This document shows, one piece after another, positions 45,181 to 53,938 of a stretch of 64,000 bases of DNA. Below the pieces are notes generated by a model. It saw only the letters and a list, made by a program, of their open reading frames with translations. It ran no database searches and had not been told where the DNA came from. Source of the stretch: Rhizobiaceae bacterium (GTDB lineage: Bacteria; Pseudomonadota; Alphaproteobacteria; Rhizobiales; Rhizobiaceae); contig JAHBYZ010000014.1 in NCBI GenBank assembly GCA_019635695.1, positions 24,716-88,715 on the forward strand, in the 5' to 3' direction. The position numbers were made by a program, and so were the translations under genes. Within the stretch, counting starts at the first letter, position 1. The number at the start of each line of letters is the position of its first letter.

Positions 45181-46545
45181 TCAGGCGAGGCGCGGGAAGC
45201 GACTGGATACGGTCGCCCTGATTTCGGTCTGCTCGTGCCGGGAGAGCATCGGCTTGCTGGCGCCGCCGTCTGGCTCGCCCCACACGATCGTCACCTCGTT
45301 GCCTTCCTCGGCCACCGCCTCGTCGAGCAGGCCCATCGACATCCACGAGCGGGCATTGACCGAATAGAACGCATAGAGCGACAGTCCGGCATCGCGGCCG
45401 CCTACATGTGCCCGGTCGTAGGGGCACGAGCCGTAGTCCATGTATGGCCACTCCAGCACCTTGAACATCGGACCGCCGGTCAGCATCGCACCCATGATGC
45501 GCTGCACGTCCCGCGGGTCCCACTTGAGCCAGACCTTGCGTTTGTGCGGCGCATCCAGCTTCGCAAGAAGGGCCTCGCGGCCGATGAAGTCGTGCTCCCA
45601 GTGGATGAGCCGGTGATAACCGAGCGCCCAGGGATCGAGATAATAGTCCTCGATCGCCGGCGCGTCGTAGCTGCCGCCGATCGACATGTTCGCCTCGAAG
45701 CTCGAGGCAGGCAGCCATTCGCGATAGCCGGCCATCTGCGGCGTCGAGAAGATCGCCGGCAGCAGCGCGCCGACCCAGCCGGACTCCTTGCTGGCGGTGA
45801 GGTACGACTTGCGCCCGCCCTGCAGCAGGCCGTGATTGGCGCCGATGCGCTTCAGCGTCTCGAACACCGCGTCGCGGTGCTTGAAATCGCCCCAGAACTC
45901 CATGCCAGGCGCGCCGGCCATGCCATGGCGCAGACCGGTGACCGGCACTTCGCCGATCTTGAAGTGGCACATACCGAACCGCTTCGTCTCCGGCAGCGGG
46001 CCGCCATTGGCCTCCTCCAGAATCCTCGGCGCGCTCGGTCCCTGAAGCTGGATGCGGAAGGTCTTGCGCTTGCCGTTGCCGTCGAGCAGCCGTAGGTCCT
46101 CCGCGAACTCGACGTCGTAGCCGCCGGCTTCGGCGTTGTAGCGCAGCCAGTTGGCCGCTGGCGGCTTGCCGACGATGTTGGCGGAACCGTCCGGCAGGCA
46201 GAAGCCGATCGAATCGGCGATCAGATTGCCGTCATGGCCGGTCGCGGCATACTGGAAAGCCTTCATCGGCCGCCAGTCCTCGTAGTTGTTGATCGAGGTC
46301 TCGGCGAGCAGACGTCTGGTATCCGGGCCGGTGATGTAGAGGTCGGTCATGTGGAAGGACTGGTCGAACAGGATCGCCGTCGTCCACCAAGCCTGCTGCT
46401 CGTCGATCCAGTTGGTGTGCGCCTCCGGCACCGGGTGCTGGTAGGTTCCGGTCGGGGCCTTTTTCAACGCATCGAGGACCGACGGTGTGTCGCGGAACTT
46501 GTCCGCCAGAGACTTCGGCTTTTGGGCCGCGGACTTGTCCAGCAT
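45181..46545 (-). CDS. LigM-like tetrahydrofolate-dependent O-demethylase, GcvT family
   Basis: A 454-residue protein of the aminomethyltransferase (GcvT) superfamily, closest in features to the aromatic O-demethylases LigM and DesA: HTNWIDEQQAWWTTAILFDQSFHMTDLYI, SYLTASKESGWVGALLPAI, REWLPASSFEANMSIGG, IEDYYLDPWALGYHRLI and HDFIGREALLAK. Such enzymes move a methyl group from a methoxy substrate to tetrahydrofolate. The ATG at 46545 has GGGAGGAAAC directly upstream, which decides the start. It is divergent from a LuxR regulator. The substrate is unknown. DmdA-type demethylation is an alternative but the LigM-type blocks argue against it. Confidence 0.8.
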   Translation of the reverse strand: MLDKSAAQKPKSLADKFRDTPSVLDALKKAPTGTYQHPVPEAHTNWIDEQQAWWTTAILFDQSFHMTDLYITGPDTRRLLAETSINNYEDWRPMKAFQYAATGHDGNLIADSIGFCLPDGSANIVGKPPAANWLRYNAEAGGYDVEFAEDLRLLDGNGKRKTFRIQLQGPSAPRILEEANGGPLPETKRFGMCHFKIGEVPVTGLRHGMAGAPGMEFWGDFKHRDAVFETLKRIGANHGLLQGGRKSYLTASKESGWVGALLPAIFSTPQMAGYREWLPASSFEANMSIGGSYDAPAIEDYYLDPWALGYHRLIHWEHDFIGREALLAKLDAPHKRKVWLKWDPRDVQRIMGAMLTGGPMFKVLEWPYMDYGSCPYDRAHVGGRDAGLSLYAFYSVNARSWMSMGLLDEAVAEEGNEVTIVWGEPDGGASKPMLSRHEQTEIRATVSSRFPRLA

Positions 46546-46694
46546 TGTTTCCTCCCGGGTTCGCATGCCGGTTGCGTCACACTTGAAACGCGGCTTCCAG
46601 CATTTGATTGCAGAGGCTAGCGAGTGGCGTAAGAGTGTATGTCACCCCAAGGGATGACGTGCCGGCGCGCGACGCCCGGAAGCGGAGGATGCCG

Positions 46695-47519
46695 ATGGCC
46701 GTTAGCGGAACGCCGCCGCGCGCGCCCGATGCGAGAGCGGACGAACTGCTTGCCGAACTGGCCGCGCTTGCCAGGGCGGTCGACGGTCCCGACTTCGGCC
46801 GGCTCGCGCTGCGCTGCGTTTCCAGGACCTGCGTGCTGCGCAATTTCAGCGTCTATGTGGTGCCGGATATCCGCCACCCGGCGCCTGTGATGACAATGTT
46901 CGACGGGGATCTCGGCGAATACCGCATCCGCCGCAACTCAAGCGAATCCGTGAAGCTCCCGGGCTATCCCGGCCGCATCGGCGAGCTGATCCGCATGGCG
47001 GGCGAGCGCGAGGTGCACATGCTGCGCCAGACGCCTGACGCCGACGATCCGCGCTGGCCGATCTACAGGCGCTCGGGCCTGATCGAGCGCGTCACGTCGA
47101 TGCGGATCGACCGGCTGGTCGCCTACAACGTCAATTATTACCGCAGCGAAAGCGACGGACCGATTTCGGACGAGGAGGAGGGGCGGCTGCGGCCGCTGCT
47201 CCCTCTGGTCAATGCGCTGGTGGTGCTGCGCCACAAGATACTCGGCCTGACGCAGCTGACCGCCATGCCCGCTAGGCATCAGGTGACGCAATTGCGCGGC
47301 GCCGGAATGCCGCTCTTCGATGCGCTGACGGCGCGCGAAAGCGAGGTGTGCGACGGCATCGTCGCCGGGTTTACCGCCGGCGCCATCGCGCTGGAGCTCG
47401 GCATTTCGGAAAACACCGTGCGCACCATGCGCATGCGCGCCTATCGCAAGCTCGGAATCCAGAGTTCGAGCCAGCTCTTCGCTTTGCTCTTCTCCGCCCG
47501 CGACACGCTTTCGCGCTGA
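46695..47519 (+). CDS. LuxR-family transcriptional regulator
   Basis: A 274-residue regulator. The C-terminal LuxR helix-turn-helix is ALTARESEVCDGIVAGFTAGAIALELGISENTVRTMRMRAYRKLGIQSSSQL (about residues 205-258). The first 200 residues form a probable sensor domain that I cannot assign; it has no response-regulator phosphorylation site or autoinducer-binding pattern that I can see. The start at 46695 is taken because GGAGG sits 6 bases upstream; ATGs at 46689 and 46608 are alternatives. It is divergent from the LigM-like gene (149-base gap), which is its likely target. An imperfect repeat GTCACCC/GGGATGAC at 46641-46658 could be its site. Confidence 0.82.
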   Translation: MAVSGTPPRAPDARADELLAELAALARAVDGPDFGRLALRCVSRTCVLRNFSVYVVPDIRHPAPVMTMFDGDLGEYRIRRNSSESVKLPGYPGRIGELIRMAGEREVHMLRQTPDADDPRWPIYRRSGLIERVTSMRIDRLVAYNVNYYRSESDGPISDEEEGRLRPLLPLVNALVVLRHKILGLTQLTAMPARHQVTQLRGAGMPLFDALTARESEVCDGIVAGFTAGAIALELGISENTVRTMRMRAYRKLGIQSSSQLFALLFSARDTLSR

Positions 47520-47541
47520 CGAGCACGTAGTAGCGGTCATG

Positions 47542-47560
47542 AGCGACCGAGCTGGTCGCT
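47542..47560. terminator. Short hairpin between convergent LuxR and autotransporter genes
   Basis: A 7-base-pair stem AGCGACC / GGTCGCT with a 5-base loop lies in the 49-base gap between two convergent genes, where a bidirectional terminator is expected. There is no strong T tract on either side. Confidence 0.35.
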
Positions 47561-47568
47561 AGGGTTGG

Positions 47569-49499
47569 CTAGAACCTGACGGAGAACAGGCCGTTGACAC
47601 CGTTGCTCATGGCGCCAGCGCCGAATTGGCCTCGGTAGGAGATGCCGAGCGTCGTCGCCTTCGTCACCTTGAAGTCCATGCCCAGTTCAACAATTGCGGC
47701 GTCCTGCGAGATCGGCAGGCCGGTGACGCTGAACGGCGCCGCGCCGACGAACGCGACGCTGTCGGCCGGCAGCAAATTGCCGAAGGCGTGGCGCCAGCCG
47801 ACCATGCCGCGCAGCGTCAGATGCGATGCGTCGCTTAGATCGAAGTTGACGGCAGCGCGCAGGCCGACCGTGGTCAGGCCGATGCTGTCGTTGGCGCCGG
47901 CGACAGAGAGCGCCGCCGCGCCGCCGCGTTCGGTGAAGCCGGCGGTGGAGAGATTGACCCACGCAGCGCCGACGAACGGTTCAATGGCAAAGCGGCCGAA
48001 CTGCGCCTCGTAGCCCACGTCGCCGAACACCTGCGTCGTTCCGGCTGAATAGGCGGCGGCCAGCATGTCGCTGAAGGCGGGGAAGATGACGGCACGGTCG
48101 ACGCTGATGCTGTGCCACGTATGGGCCGCGCCGCCGGTGAGGTTCCAGCGGCCGAAGCTGCCGCCAGCATAGAGGCCGAGCGTGTAGTTGTCGCTGCGGC
48201 CGCTCGAGTTGCGGTTCGGGATGGAGAAGGAAGAGCGGCTGTAGCCGCCGAGCGCGCCGAGCGCGAAGCTGTTGCCGAGGATCACGTCGCCGCCGACAAA
48301 CAGGCCGGCGATCGAACCGTCGAGCGCAGCGGCGTAGTCGGTTGAGGCGCGGTTCGTCCATGAACCGAAGCCGTGCGTCCACACCGATCCCCTGCCGGCG
48401 ACGCGCTCCTCGGGAACCGCTTCGCCGGATGCAGGGGACCGCCCGGCGAACGCGGTGCGGATGCGGTCGTCAACCGCGTCGCGCACGAAGACGCTGTCGT
48501 CAATGAACGAGGAACGAAGCGAGGCGTATGTCTGGCCGGACAGCTGGTCAAGCGCTGCCGTGATGGCGCCGATCGTCGGCTGGACGCTTACCGCGCCGAG
48601 GACCGGGCTGTTGGGGCCGAGCGCCTGCACCGCCGTCGCGGTCGATAGCTGCGTGCCCGATGGCTGCGTCGCCTGGCCGGGCTGCGGCTGGCTGATGACC
48701 GTCGTTACGGTCGAGCCATTCGGCGTGACGTTGAAGTAGACGTTGTTGGGGTCGTATGAGAGGGACAGGTCGACCAGTGGCAGGCGCTGCACCGGATTGT
48801 CGAACGCGCCGTTCACGCCGCCGCTTGCTGTCAGGATCGTATACCGGGAGCCGCCCGCAAAGACCGGGTGCGGTGTCACGATGTTGACGCCGCTGCCGCT
48901 GAGATTCGCGGCGCCGTTGACGTTGATGAGATCGCTGACGCCGGACGGGCCGATGTCGAGCTGGTAAATGCTGCCCGCGCGCATGTTCAGGTCGCCCTGG
49001 ACCGTCAGCGTTCCGATGCCGCCGACGCCGGGAGAGACGAAGCCGTCGACGTTTGTCTGCGGTAAGATTCCGACCCCGCTGAGGGTCGCTCCGGCGGCGA
49101 CATTTGCGAGAAGCGAGGCCCTGATGTCGCCGTCGACTTGCAGCGTTCCGCCGTTGACATTCGTAGTCCCAGCAAAGGTCGTCGTCCCGGGCAACACGAG
49201 CGTGCCCGGGCCCACCTGCGTGAGACCGCCGACGCCGGTGACGGGACCGACAATCGTTAACGCCGTGCCTGCAGACTGAGAAAACCTCGCGCCACCGAAG
49301 CGGATTTCGATAGGGCGGGACAGTGAGAAACTTGCGGTAGAATTCAGCATTCCGCCGAAAATTCTGACGCTGGAGAATCCCAAGTTCTCGTCGCGTGAGA
49401 CACTGACGGTTCCATTGGGGCCGATGCCGGTCAAGCCGCCGTAGGTATTATCACCTGTAAGCACCAGCGTGCCGCCAAAGACACTGAGGGTTCCGGGTC
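47569..49499 (-). pseudogene. Autotransporter, C-terminal part (cut off by an insertion sequence)
   Basis: About 640 codons of the passenger end and the full C-terminal beta-barrel of a type V autotransporter. Passenger repeats such as GGTLVLTGDNTYGGLT and GPGTLVLPGTTTFAGTTNVNGGTLQVDG are of the autotransporter-associated beta-strand (PATR) type; the barrel (about the last 280 residues, from SVWTHGFGSW) ends in VRF with a terminal Phe, as required for outer-membrane insertion. The reading frame runs open into the IS3-family element at 49500, so there is no start codon or signal peptide on this side; the N-terminal part is at 50768-51062. As it stands the gene cannot make a secreted protein. 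Confidence 0.85.
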
Positions 49500-49533
49500 T
49501 GGCCTGACCCCATAAGGTGATCCGGTTTCAGTC

Positions 49534-50388
49534 TTAATGCATGGCCGGCTTTTCGGCCATCGCCTGTGCCGACGATGGAACCGATCCGGGTGGTTGTCCG
49601 GGCCAGATGATGGCCTCCGGCGACGGCGGCTTGTAGCCGAGCGATGAGTGCGGCCGCTCTGTATTGTAGTAGCGTCGCCATGCCTCGATGATGACCTTTG
49701 CCTCGGCGAGGCTATAGAAGATCTCCCCGTTGAGCAGTTCATCGCGCAGCTTCGAGTTGAAGCTCTCGCAATAACCGTTCTCCCAAGGGCTTCCCGGCTC
49801 GATGAACGCGGTCTTTGCACCGACGGCCACGATCCAATCCCGAACGGCCTTGGCGATGAACTCCGGGCCGTTGTCGGAACGAACATGACCTGGCACGCCG
49901 CGCAGAATGAACAGGTCGGACAGGAGGTCGATGACGTCGGTCGAGCTCAGCTTGCGATCGATGCGGATCGCCAAGCATTCCCGGGTAAACTCGTCGATGA
50001 TGTTGAGCATGCGGAACTTCCGTCCGTTGTGTGTCCGGCCTTCGACGAAGTCATAGGACCAGACATGGTTTGGATGCTCGGGCCGAAGCCGGATGCACGA
50101 TCCGTCATTCAGCCAGAGACGGCCTCTCTTCGGTTGTTTCTGGGGAACCTTCAGCCCCTCCCGCCGCCAGATACGCTCGACGCGCTTGGCATTCACCGTC
50201 CATCCCTCGGACCGCAGCATCGCCGTGATCCGGCGATAGCCATAGCGGCCATACCGGGAAGCCAGACGGATGATGTCGGCGATCAACGCATCTTCATCAG
50301 GCCGACCTCTGGGCTTCTTGCGCTGGGTCGAACGATGCTGGCCGAGAACCTTGCAGGCAAACCGCTCCGAGACGGAGAACTTCGCCAC
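49534..50388 (-). CDS. IS3-family transposase OrfB (integrase catalytic domain)
   Basis: A 284-residue (as read from the GTG at 50388) transposase part with a helix-turn-helix-like region (GYRRITAMLRSEGWTVNAKRVERIWR) and an rve-type DDE domain: Asp in VWSYDFVEGRT, Asp in VRSDNGPEF and Glu in NGYCESFNSKLRDE, spaced as in IS3 elements. It is normally made as an OrfAB fusion by a -1 frameshift; the frame stays open upstream of the GTG through SPARRRSCVDHVV toward the end of OrfA, near GGGAAACTTC. All catalytic residues are present. Confidence 0.88.
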   Translation of the reverse strand: MAKFSVSERFACKVLGQHRSTQRKKPRGRPDEDALIADIIRLASRYGRYGYRRITAMLRSEGWTVNAKRVERIWRREGLKVPQKQPKRGRLWLNDGSCIRLRPEHPNHVWSYDFVEGRTHNGRKFRMLNIIDEFTRECLAIRIDRKLSSTDVIDLLSDLFILRGVPGHVRSDNGPEFIAKAVRDWIVAVGAKTAFIEPGSPWENGYCESFNSKLRDELLNGEIFYSLAEAKVIIEAWRRYYNTERPHSSLGYKPPSPEAIIWPGQPPGSVPSSAQAMAEKPAMH

Positions 50389-50423
50389 GACATGGTCGAC
50401 GCAGCTACGGCGACGGGCGGGGC

Positions 50424-50702
50424 TCAGAAGTTTCCCGAGGCAGCCTCTTTCAGGATCAGCTTCTCGAGCGTCAGGTCCGACACAGCCTTGCGCAGCCGGT
50501 CGTTCTCTTTCTCAAGCTCCTTCAGCCGCTTCACCTGGTCACCCTTCAGGCCGCCGAACTCCTTGCGCCAACGGTAATACGTGAACTGCGTCACGCCGAT
50601 CGTGCGAACCGCCTCGCCAACCGATTTTCCTTGCGACAGCAAAACATCGACCTGGCGCAGCTTAGCGACGATCTCTTCGGGCTTATGCTTCTTCTGGGGC
50701 AT
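50424..50702 (-). CDS. IS3-family transposase OrfA (DNA-binding part)
   Basis: A 92-residue protein with the helix-turn-helix KPEEIVAKLRQVDVLLSQG then VGEAVRTIGVTQFTYYRWRKEFGG and a leucine-zipper-like segment VKRLKELEKENDRLRKAVSDLTLEK. It is typical of OrfA in the IS407 group. It ends at 50424, where a -1 shift would continue into OrfB. No other promoter or passenger gene is seen in the element. Confidence 0.87.
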   Translation of the reverse strand: MPQKKHKPEEIVAKLRQVDVLLSQGKSVGEAVRTIGVTQFTYYRWRKEFGGLKGDQVKRLKELEKENDRLRKAVSDLTLEKLILKEAASGNF

Positions 50703-50767
50703 TCAAACGTCCTCTCTCAGGCTCAATAGCCTACTTCAGGGAGGACCACTTTTCAGGGGGCAGACCA

Positions 50768-51062
50768 CCGTGAGTGAATAGTTCACCGCGGTAGATTCAA
50801 ATCGCAGCTGCGAAGGCGCGATAATCTGGCCGATATTGATCGACGAACTGCCGGAACCCGAGAAATCGCCTGTCTCGCCCGGCTGGCCGGGAAATTGGAT
50901 GCCGCCGGCCCAGTTGGTGGTAAGTGTGTAGTCGGGCGTGGATGTCGTTGCGCCCTGACCACCCCATTCGATGTCCTGCGCAAGCGCAGGCGTTGCGAGC
51001 GCAGTCCCGGCCAGCACTGCTGCGCGGGCCAAGGGGTACTTCCGATGCAGCGACTTTAGCAA
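50768..51062 (-). pseudogene. Autotransporter, N-terminal part (cut off by an insertion sequence)
   Basis: About 98 codons that begin with a signal peptide (SLHRKYPLARAAVLAGTALATPALA, cut near residue 28) followed by the passenger start DIEWGGQGATTSTPDYTLTTNWAGG and a first beta-helix strand ending in NYSLT. At 50768 the reading runs into the insertion sequence and stops 10 codons later. Together with 47569-49499 it makes one broken autotransporter gene of about 740 codons. Some passenger sequence may have been lost at the junction. Confidence 0.8.
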
Positions 51063-51235
51063 CGCTTACTCCGATTGTCGGTTGACGGCAGTTCCCGGCA
51101 ATTGTGAGTGTAGCGGATCGCAATCGGGCCTTGCGGCAGCAAACTGCGAACGTAGTGAAAGAATAGGAAATTGGGGGTTTCGATCTGTTCGAGCCACCCG
51201 GTAGCGGCCGATCGGTTGCGGCGCCAAAATATAAG

Positions 51236-52021
51236 TTAACGAGTAGGGCGGTAGCCGAGCGTGTCGCTGAGCCGCTGTGCCTGTCGACGCACGACGTCGC
51301 CATATCTTGCCTCATCCGCAGGATCGAAGCGGATCATGGGTATGGTGCAGCCGAGGCATCCGAGCGGCTGGCCACGATAGTCGAACACCGCCGAGGCGAA
51401 GCCGACCGCATCCTGGATCGTGTGGCCGGTGGAGATCGCGTAGCCGCGCGCGCGGATGGCCTTTAGCTCGGCCGCCAGTTCTTCTTTCGGCTCGATCTGC
51501 CTGCCGGTCGGCGACACCGGTTCTGCGGTCATGGCGTGATCGACATGCTGGTCGCTGAGATGCGCCAGCACGGAGCGGCCGACGCAGCCCCATGCCAGGC
51601 CGCGCGGCATGAAGCCGATCGAGCGGAAGTCGAGGCGATGGCTTGAACTCACCGCCGGACCCGGCATCATCAGGCGCGAGCCGTCGAAATACAGCCACAG
51701 CATCGTCGTCGCGTTGATCTCGTCGACGATGGCGCGCACGAAGGGCGGGGCGGCCGCCGCGACGTCGGTCTTGCCGATGACCCCGTAGGCGATCTTGGTC
51801 AGCCACGGCCCGGGCTTGTAGCGGTGCTCGTCCTCGGCGCGGTCGACCTCGGCCAGCCCGATCGAGCACATCATGCGCAACAGGCGGTGCGTCGTGCTCG
51901 CAGGCACGCCCACGGCGGCCGCGATCTCCCGGTGCGTCAGCGGGCGCGACGCCTCCGAGATAACGCTGACGATCTTGAACGCCCGCACGATGGGGCCGGG
52001 CAGTTCGGCGGCTTCAGTCAT
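51236..52021 (-). CDS. IclR-family transcriptional regulator
   Basis: A 261-residue regulator. The N-terminal winged helix is IVRAFKIVSVISEASRPLTHREIAAAVGVPASTTHRLLRMM (about residues 11-51), and the effector domain has the family's LGCLGCTIPMIRF and DYRGQPLG blocks. It is divergent from an ABC solute-binding-protein gene (267-base gap), the most likely target. Between this gene and the broken autotransporter (51063-51235) I see no feature. Confidence 0.88.
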   Translation of the reverse strand: MTEAAELPGPIVRAFKIVSVISEASRPLTHREIAAAVGVPASTTHRLLRMMCSIGLAEVDRAEDEHRYKPGPWLTKIAYGVIGKTDVAAAAPPFVRAIVDEINATTMLWLYFDGSRLMMPGPAVSSSHRLDFRSIGFMPRGLAWGCVGRSVLAHLSDQHVDHAMTAEPVSPTGRQIEPKEELAAELKAIRARGYAISTGHTIQDAVGFASAVFDYRGQPLGCLGCTIPMIRFDPADEARYGDVVRRQAQRLSDTLGYRPTR

Positions 52022-52156
52022 GTCACGTCCTGTTGTGGCGGTGCCGACGGGTATTCGCGGCGGCGGTGCCTGTCAAAGCGCGGATAACACCGGCTGCGAG
52101 CTTAGATCATCTCACTGAATAAGATGCAATCTCTACTAGTGACATGAGAAACTTCA

Positions 52157-52171
52157 CGTGTTAAATACACG
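52157..52171. promoter_or_regulatory. Palindrome between divergent IclR and binding-protein genes
   Basis: An inverted repeat CGTGT-TAAAT-ACACG lies 117 bases upstream of the binding-protein ATG and 135 bases upstream of the IclR ATG. Its size is close to the 15-base palindromes used by IclR proteins. A wider pair TCACT/AGTGA flanks the region just before it. Function is inferred from position only. Confidence 0.4.
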
Positions 52172-52288
52172 CTGCGATCGCCGGGAGGGCGAAGGAGGAT
52201 GGCTTCCGCAAGCGGCATCCATCGCCGGGCGGCAGGTGCCGCCGGCTCGCGGTCGCCATCGCCGGTTCGGGCAAACGGGAGGTAATCG

Positions 52289-53866
52289 ATGTCGTACAAG
52301 CATTTCAGTCGCGCAGCCCTTGCGGGTGTCGCGGCCTGTCTGGTTTCGTCGCAGATGGCTGTCGCGCAGGACACGCCGAAACGCGGCGGCATGTTCCGGC
52401 ACGCGGTAGAGCAGGAATCGAACACCTACGACTGTCACGCAACGGCGACGTCATTCTCGTTGCAGGTTCTGGCGCCACACTACAACACGCTGCTGCGTTT
52501 CGACCCGCTGAACTACCCGACCGTGGTCGGCGATCTCGCCGAGAGCTGGGAGCAGTCGGCCGACGGACTGACCTACACCTTCAAGCTCAAGCAGGGCGTC
52601 AAGTTCCACGACGGTTCCGACTTCGATTCGAAGGATATCCAGGCGACCTTCGACCGCATCCGCAAGCCGCCGGAGGGCATCGTCTCCTCGCGTCAGGGCC
52701 AATGGGCCAACATCGACAAGATCGAGACGCCGGACGCCGGCACGGTCGTGTTCACGCTGAAGAACCCGAACCCGGCGCAGGAGCTGCTCTTCGCCAATCC
52801 GTGGAATTGCGTCTATTCCGCCGAGAAGCTCGCCGAGAATCCTAACTACCCGGCGACCGAGGTGATGGGGACCGGACCGTTCGTCTTCGTCGAGAACGTC
52901 AAGGGTTCGCACTGGACGGCCAAGCGCAACGAAAACTACTTCGACCCCGGCAAGCCTTATCTCGACGGCATCACCGCCAACTTCATCAACGGCCCCGGCA
53001 TCATCAATGCGCTCGCCGGCAATCAGATCGACGCGGCGCTGTTCATCGTCGCCCCGCCGGATCAGGAGAAGCTGAAGGCGCTCAATCCGGACATCGTGTT
53101 CCAGAACGGCCCGTTCAACATCACGCAGTTCCTGACGTTCAACCTGACGAAGGCGCCATTCGACAATCCTAAAGTGCGGCAGGCGCTGAACCTCGCCATC
53201 AGCCGCGTCGAGGGCGAGCAGGTGCTGCGCCGTGTGTCGGTGCTCAAGGACCGCGGCCTCTACTTCCCGCCCGGCTCCATCGCCGCCATCTCGCCCGAAG
53301 AACTGGAAAAGCTCCCCGGCATGAGCAACGACGTCGAGGCGCAGCGCGCCGCCGCCAAGGCGTTGCTCAAGGAAGCCGGCGCGGAAGGGCTGAAGCTGAC
53401 GCTGCTCAACCGCAACCTGCGCCAACCGTGGGAGCCGCTCGGCCTGTTCGTGCTCGACCAGTGGCGCAAGGTCGGTATCGAGGCCGACCAGATCGCCGCC
53501 GAGACGCCGCAATACTTCGCCGCGCTCACCAGCAAGAACTACGACGTCGCCATCGACTTCAACAACACCGTGTCCGTCGACCCGAACGAAGTGCTGGTGA
53601 AGTTCATGCCGGGCAGCCCCAACAACTATTCGGGTCTGCAGGACCCGAAGCTGACCGAGCTGTTCGACGCACAGGTCAAGGCGACCGGCGAGGAGCGGGC
53701 GAAGATCGTCAAGCAGATCGAAGCGCATATGCTCGAGCAGGCCTATTTCATCCCTGGCTTCACCTCGACGCGCAATGTCGGCCACCACAAGGACGTCAAG
53801 GGCTGGAAGCTGCCGCCGACGACGGTGCTGAACCTCCAGCTCGACACCGTGTGGCTCGATCGCTGA
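52289..53866 (+). CDS. Orphan ABC transporter substrate-binding protein, family 5
   Basis: A 525-residue periplasmic binding protein of the DppA/NikA class. The signal peptide is SYKHFSRAALAGVAACLVSSQMAVA (cut near residue 27). Family lines are VVGDLAESWEQSADGLTYTFKLKQGVKFHDGSDF and NPKVRQALNLAISR. GGGAGGTAATCG before the ATG decides the start. Unlike the importer at 21-27 kb, no permease or ATPase gene follows; a strong hairpin and a MarR gene come next, so it must use membrane parts coded elsewhere or has lost them. The IclR gene is divergent. Confidence 0.9.
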   Translation: MSYKHFSRAALAGVAACLVSSQMAVAQDTPKRGGMFRHAVEQESNTYDCHATATSFSLQVLAPHYNTLLRFDPLNYPTVVGDLAESWEQSADGLTYTFKLKQGVKFHDGSDFDSKDIQATFDRIRKPPEGIVSSRQGQWANIDKIETPDAGTVVFTLKNPNPAQELLFANPWNCVYSAEKLAENPNYPATEVMGTGPFVFVENVKGSHWTAKRNENYFDPGKPYLDGITANFINGPGIINALAGNQIDAALFIVAPPDQEKLKALNPDIVFQNGPFNITQFLTFNLTKAPFDNPKVRQALNLAISRVEGEQVLRRVSVLKDRGLYFPPGSIAAISPEELEKLPGMSNDVEAQRAAAKALLKEAGAEGLKLTLLNRNLRQPWEPLGLFVLDQWRKVGIEADQIAAETPQYFAALTSKNYDVAIDFNNTVSVDPNEVLVKFMPGSPNNYSGLQDPKLTELFDAQVKATGEERAKIVKQIEAHMLEQAYFIPGFTSTRNVGHHKDVKGWKLPPTTVLNLQLDTVWLDR

Positions 53867-53873
53867 TCGGCAA

Positions 53874-53913
53874 GGCGCCGCGCGGGGTGCATCACGGCAC
53901 CCCGCGCGGCGCC
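53874..53913 (+). terminator. 17-base-pair hairpin after the orphan binding protein
   Basis: A perfect 17-base-pair inverted repeat (GGCGCCGCGCGGGGTGC and its complement) with a 6-base loop starts 8 bases after the binding-protein stop. It is followed by AGCCACTGCC, not a T tract. It is the strongest hairpin noticed in the window and may end or protect the binding-protein mRNA. It leaves 25 bases before the MarR ATG. Confidence 0.65.
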
Positions 53914-53938
53914 AGCCACTGCCCTGCGCACTCCGACC

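Larger units (their letters stand above)
49500..50767 (-). mobile_element. IS3-family insertion sequence, IS407 group
   Basis: A 1268-base element with two transposase frames and terminal inverted repeats: the left end TGGCCTGACCCC (49500-49511) pairs with the right end TGGTCTGCCCCC read inward from 50767, 10 of 12 identical, followed on both sides by a GTGATCC/GTGGTCC-like block. It is inserted in an autotransporter gene on the same strand. IS407-type elements make 4-base target duplications, but the flanks (GGTC left, CCGT right) do not match, so the copy may have caused an adjacent deletion or recombined. Both frames are open, so it could still be mobile. Confidence 0.88.

Noticed and set aside
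52289..53866. Reading the orphan binding protein as a nickel-specific NikA
   Set aside because: Family-5 membership is clear, but no nickel-binding signature or nik permease genes are present.
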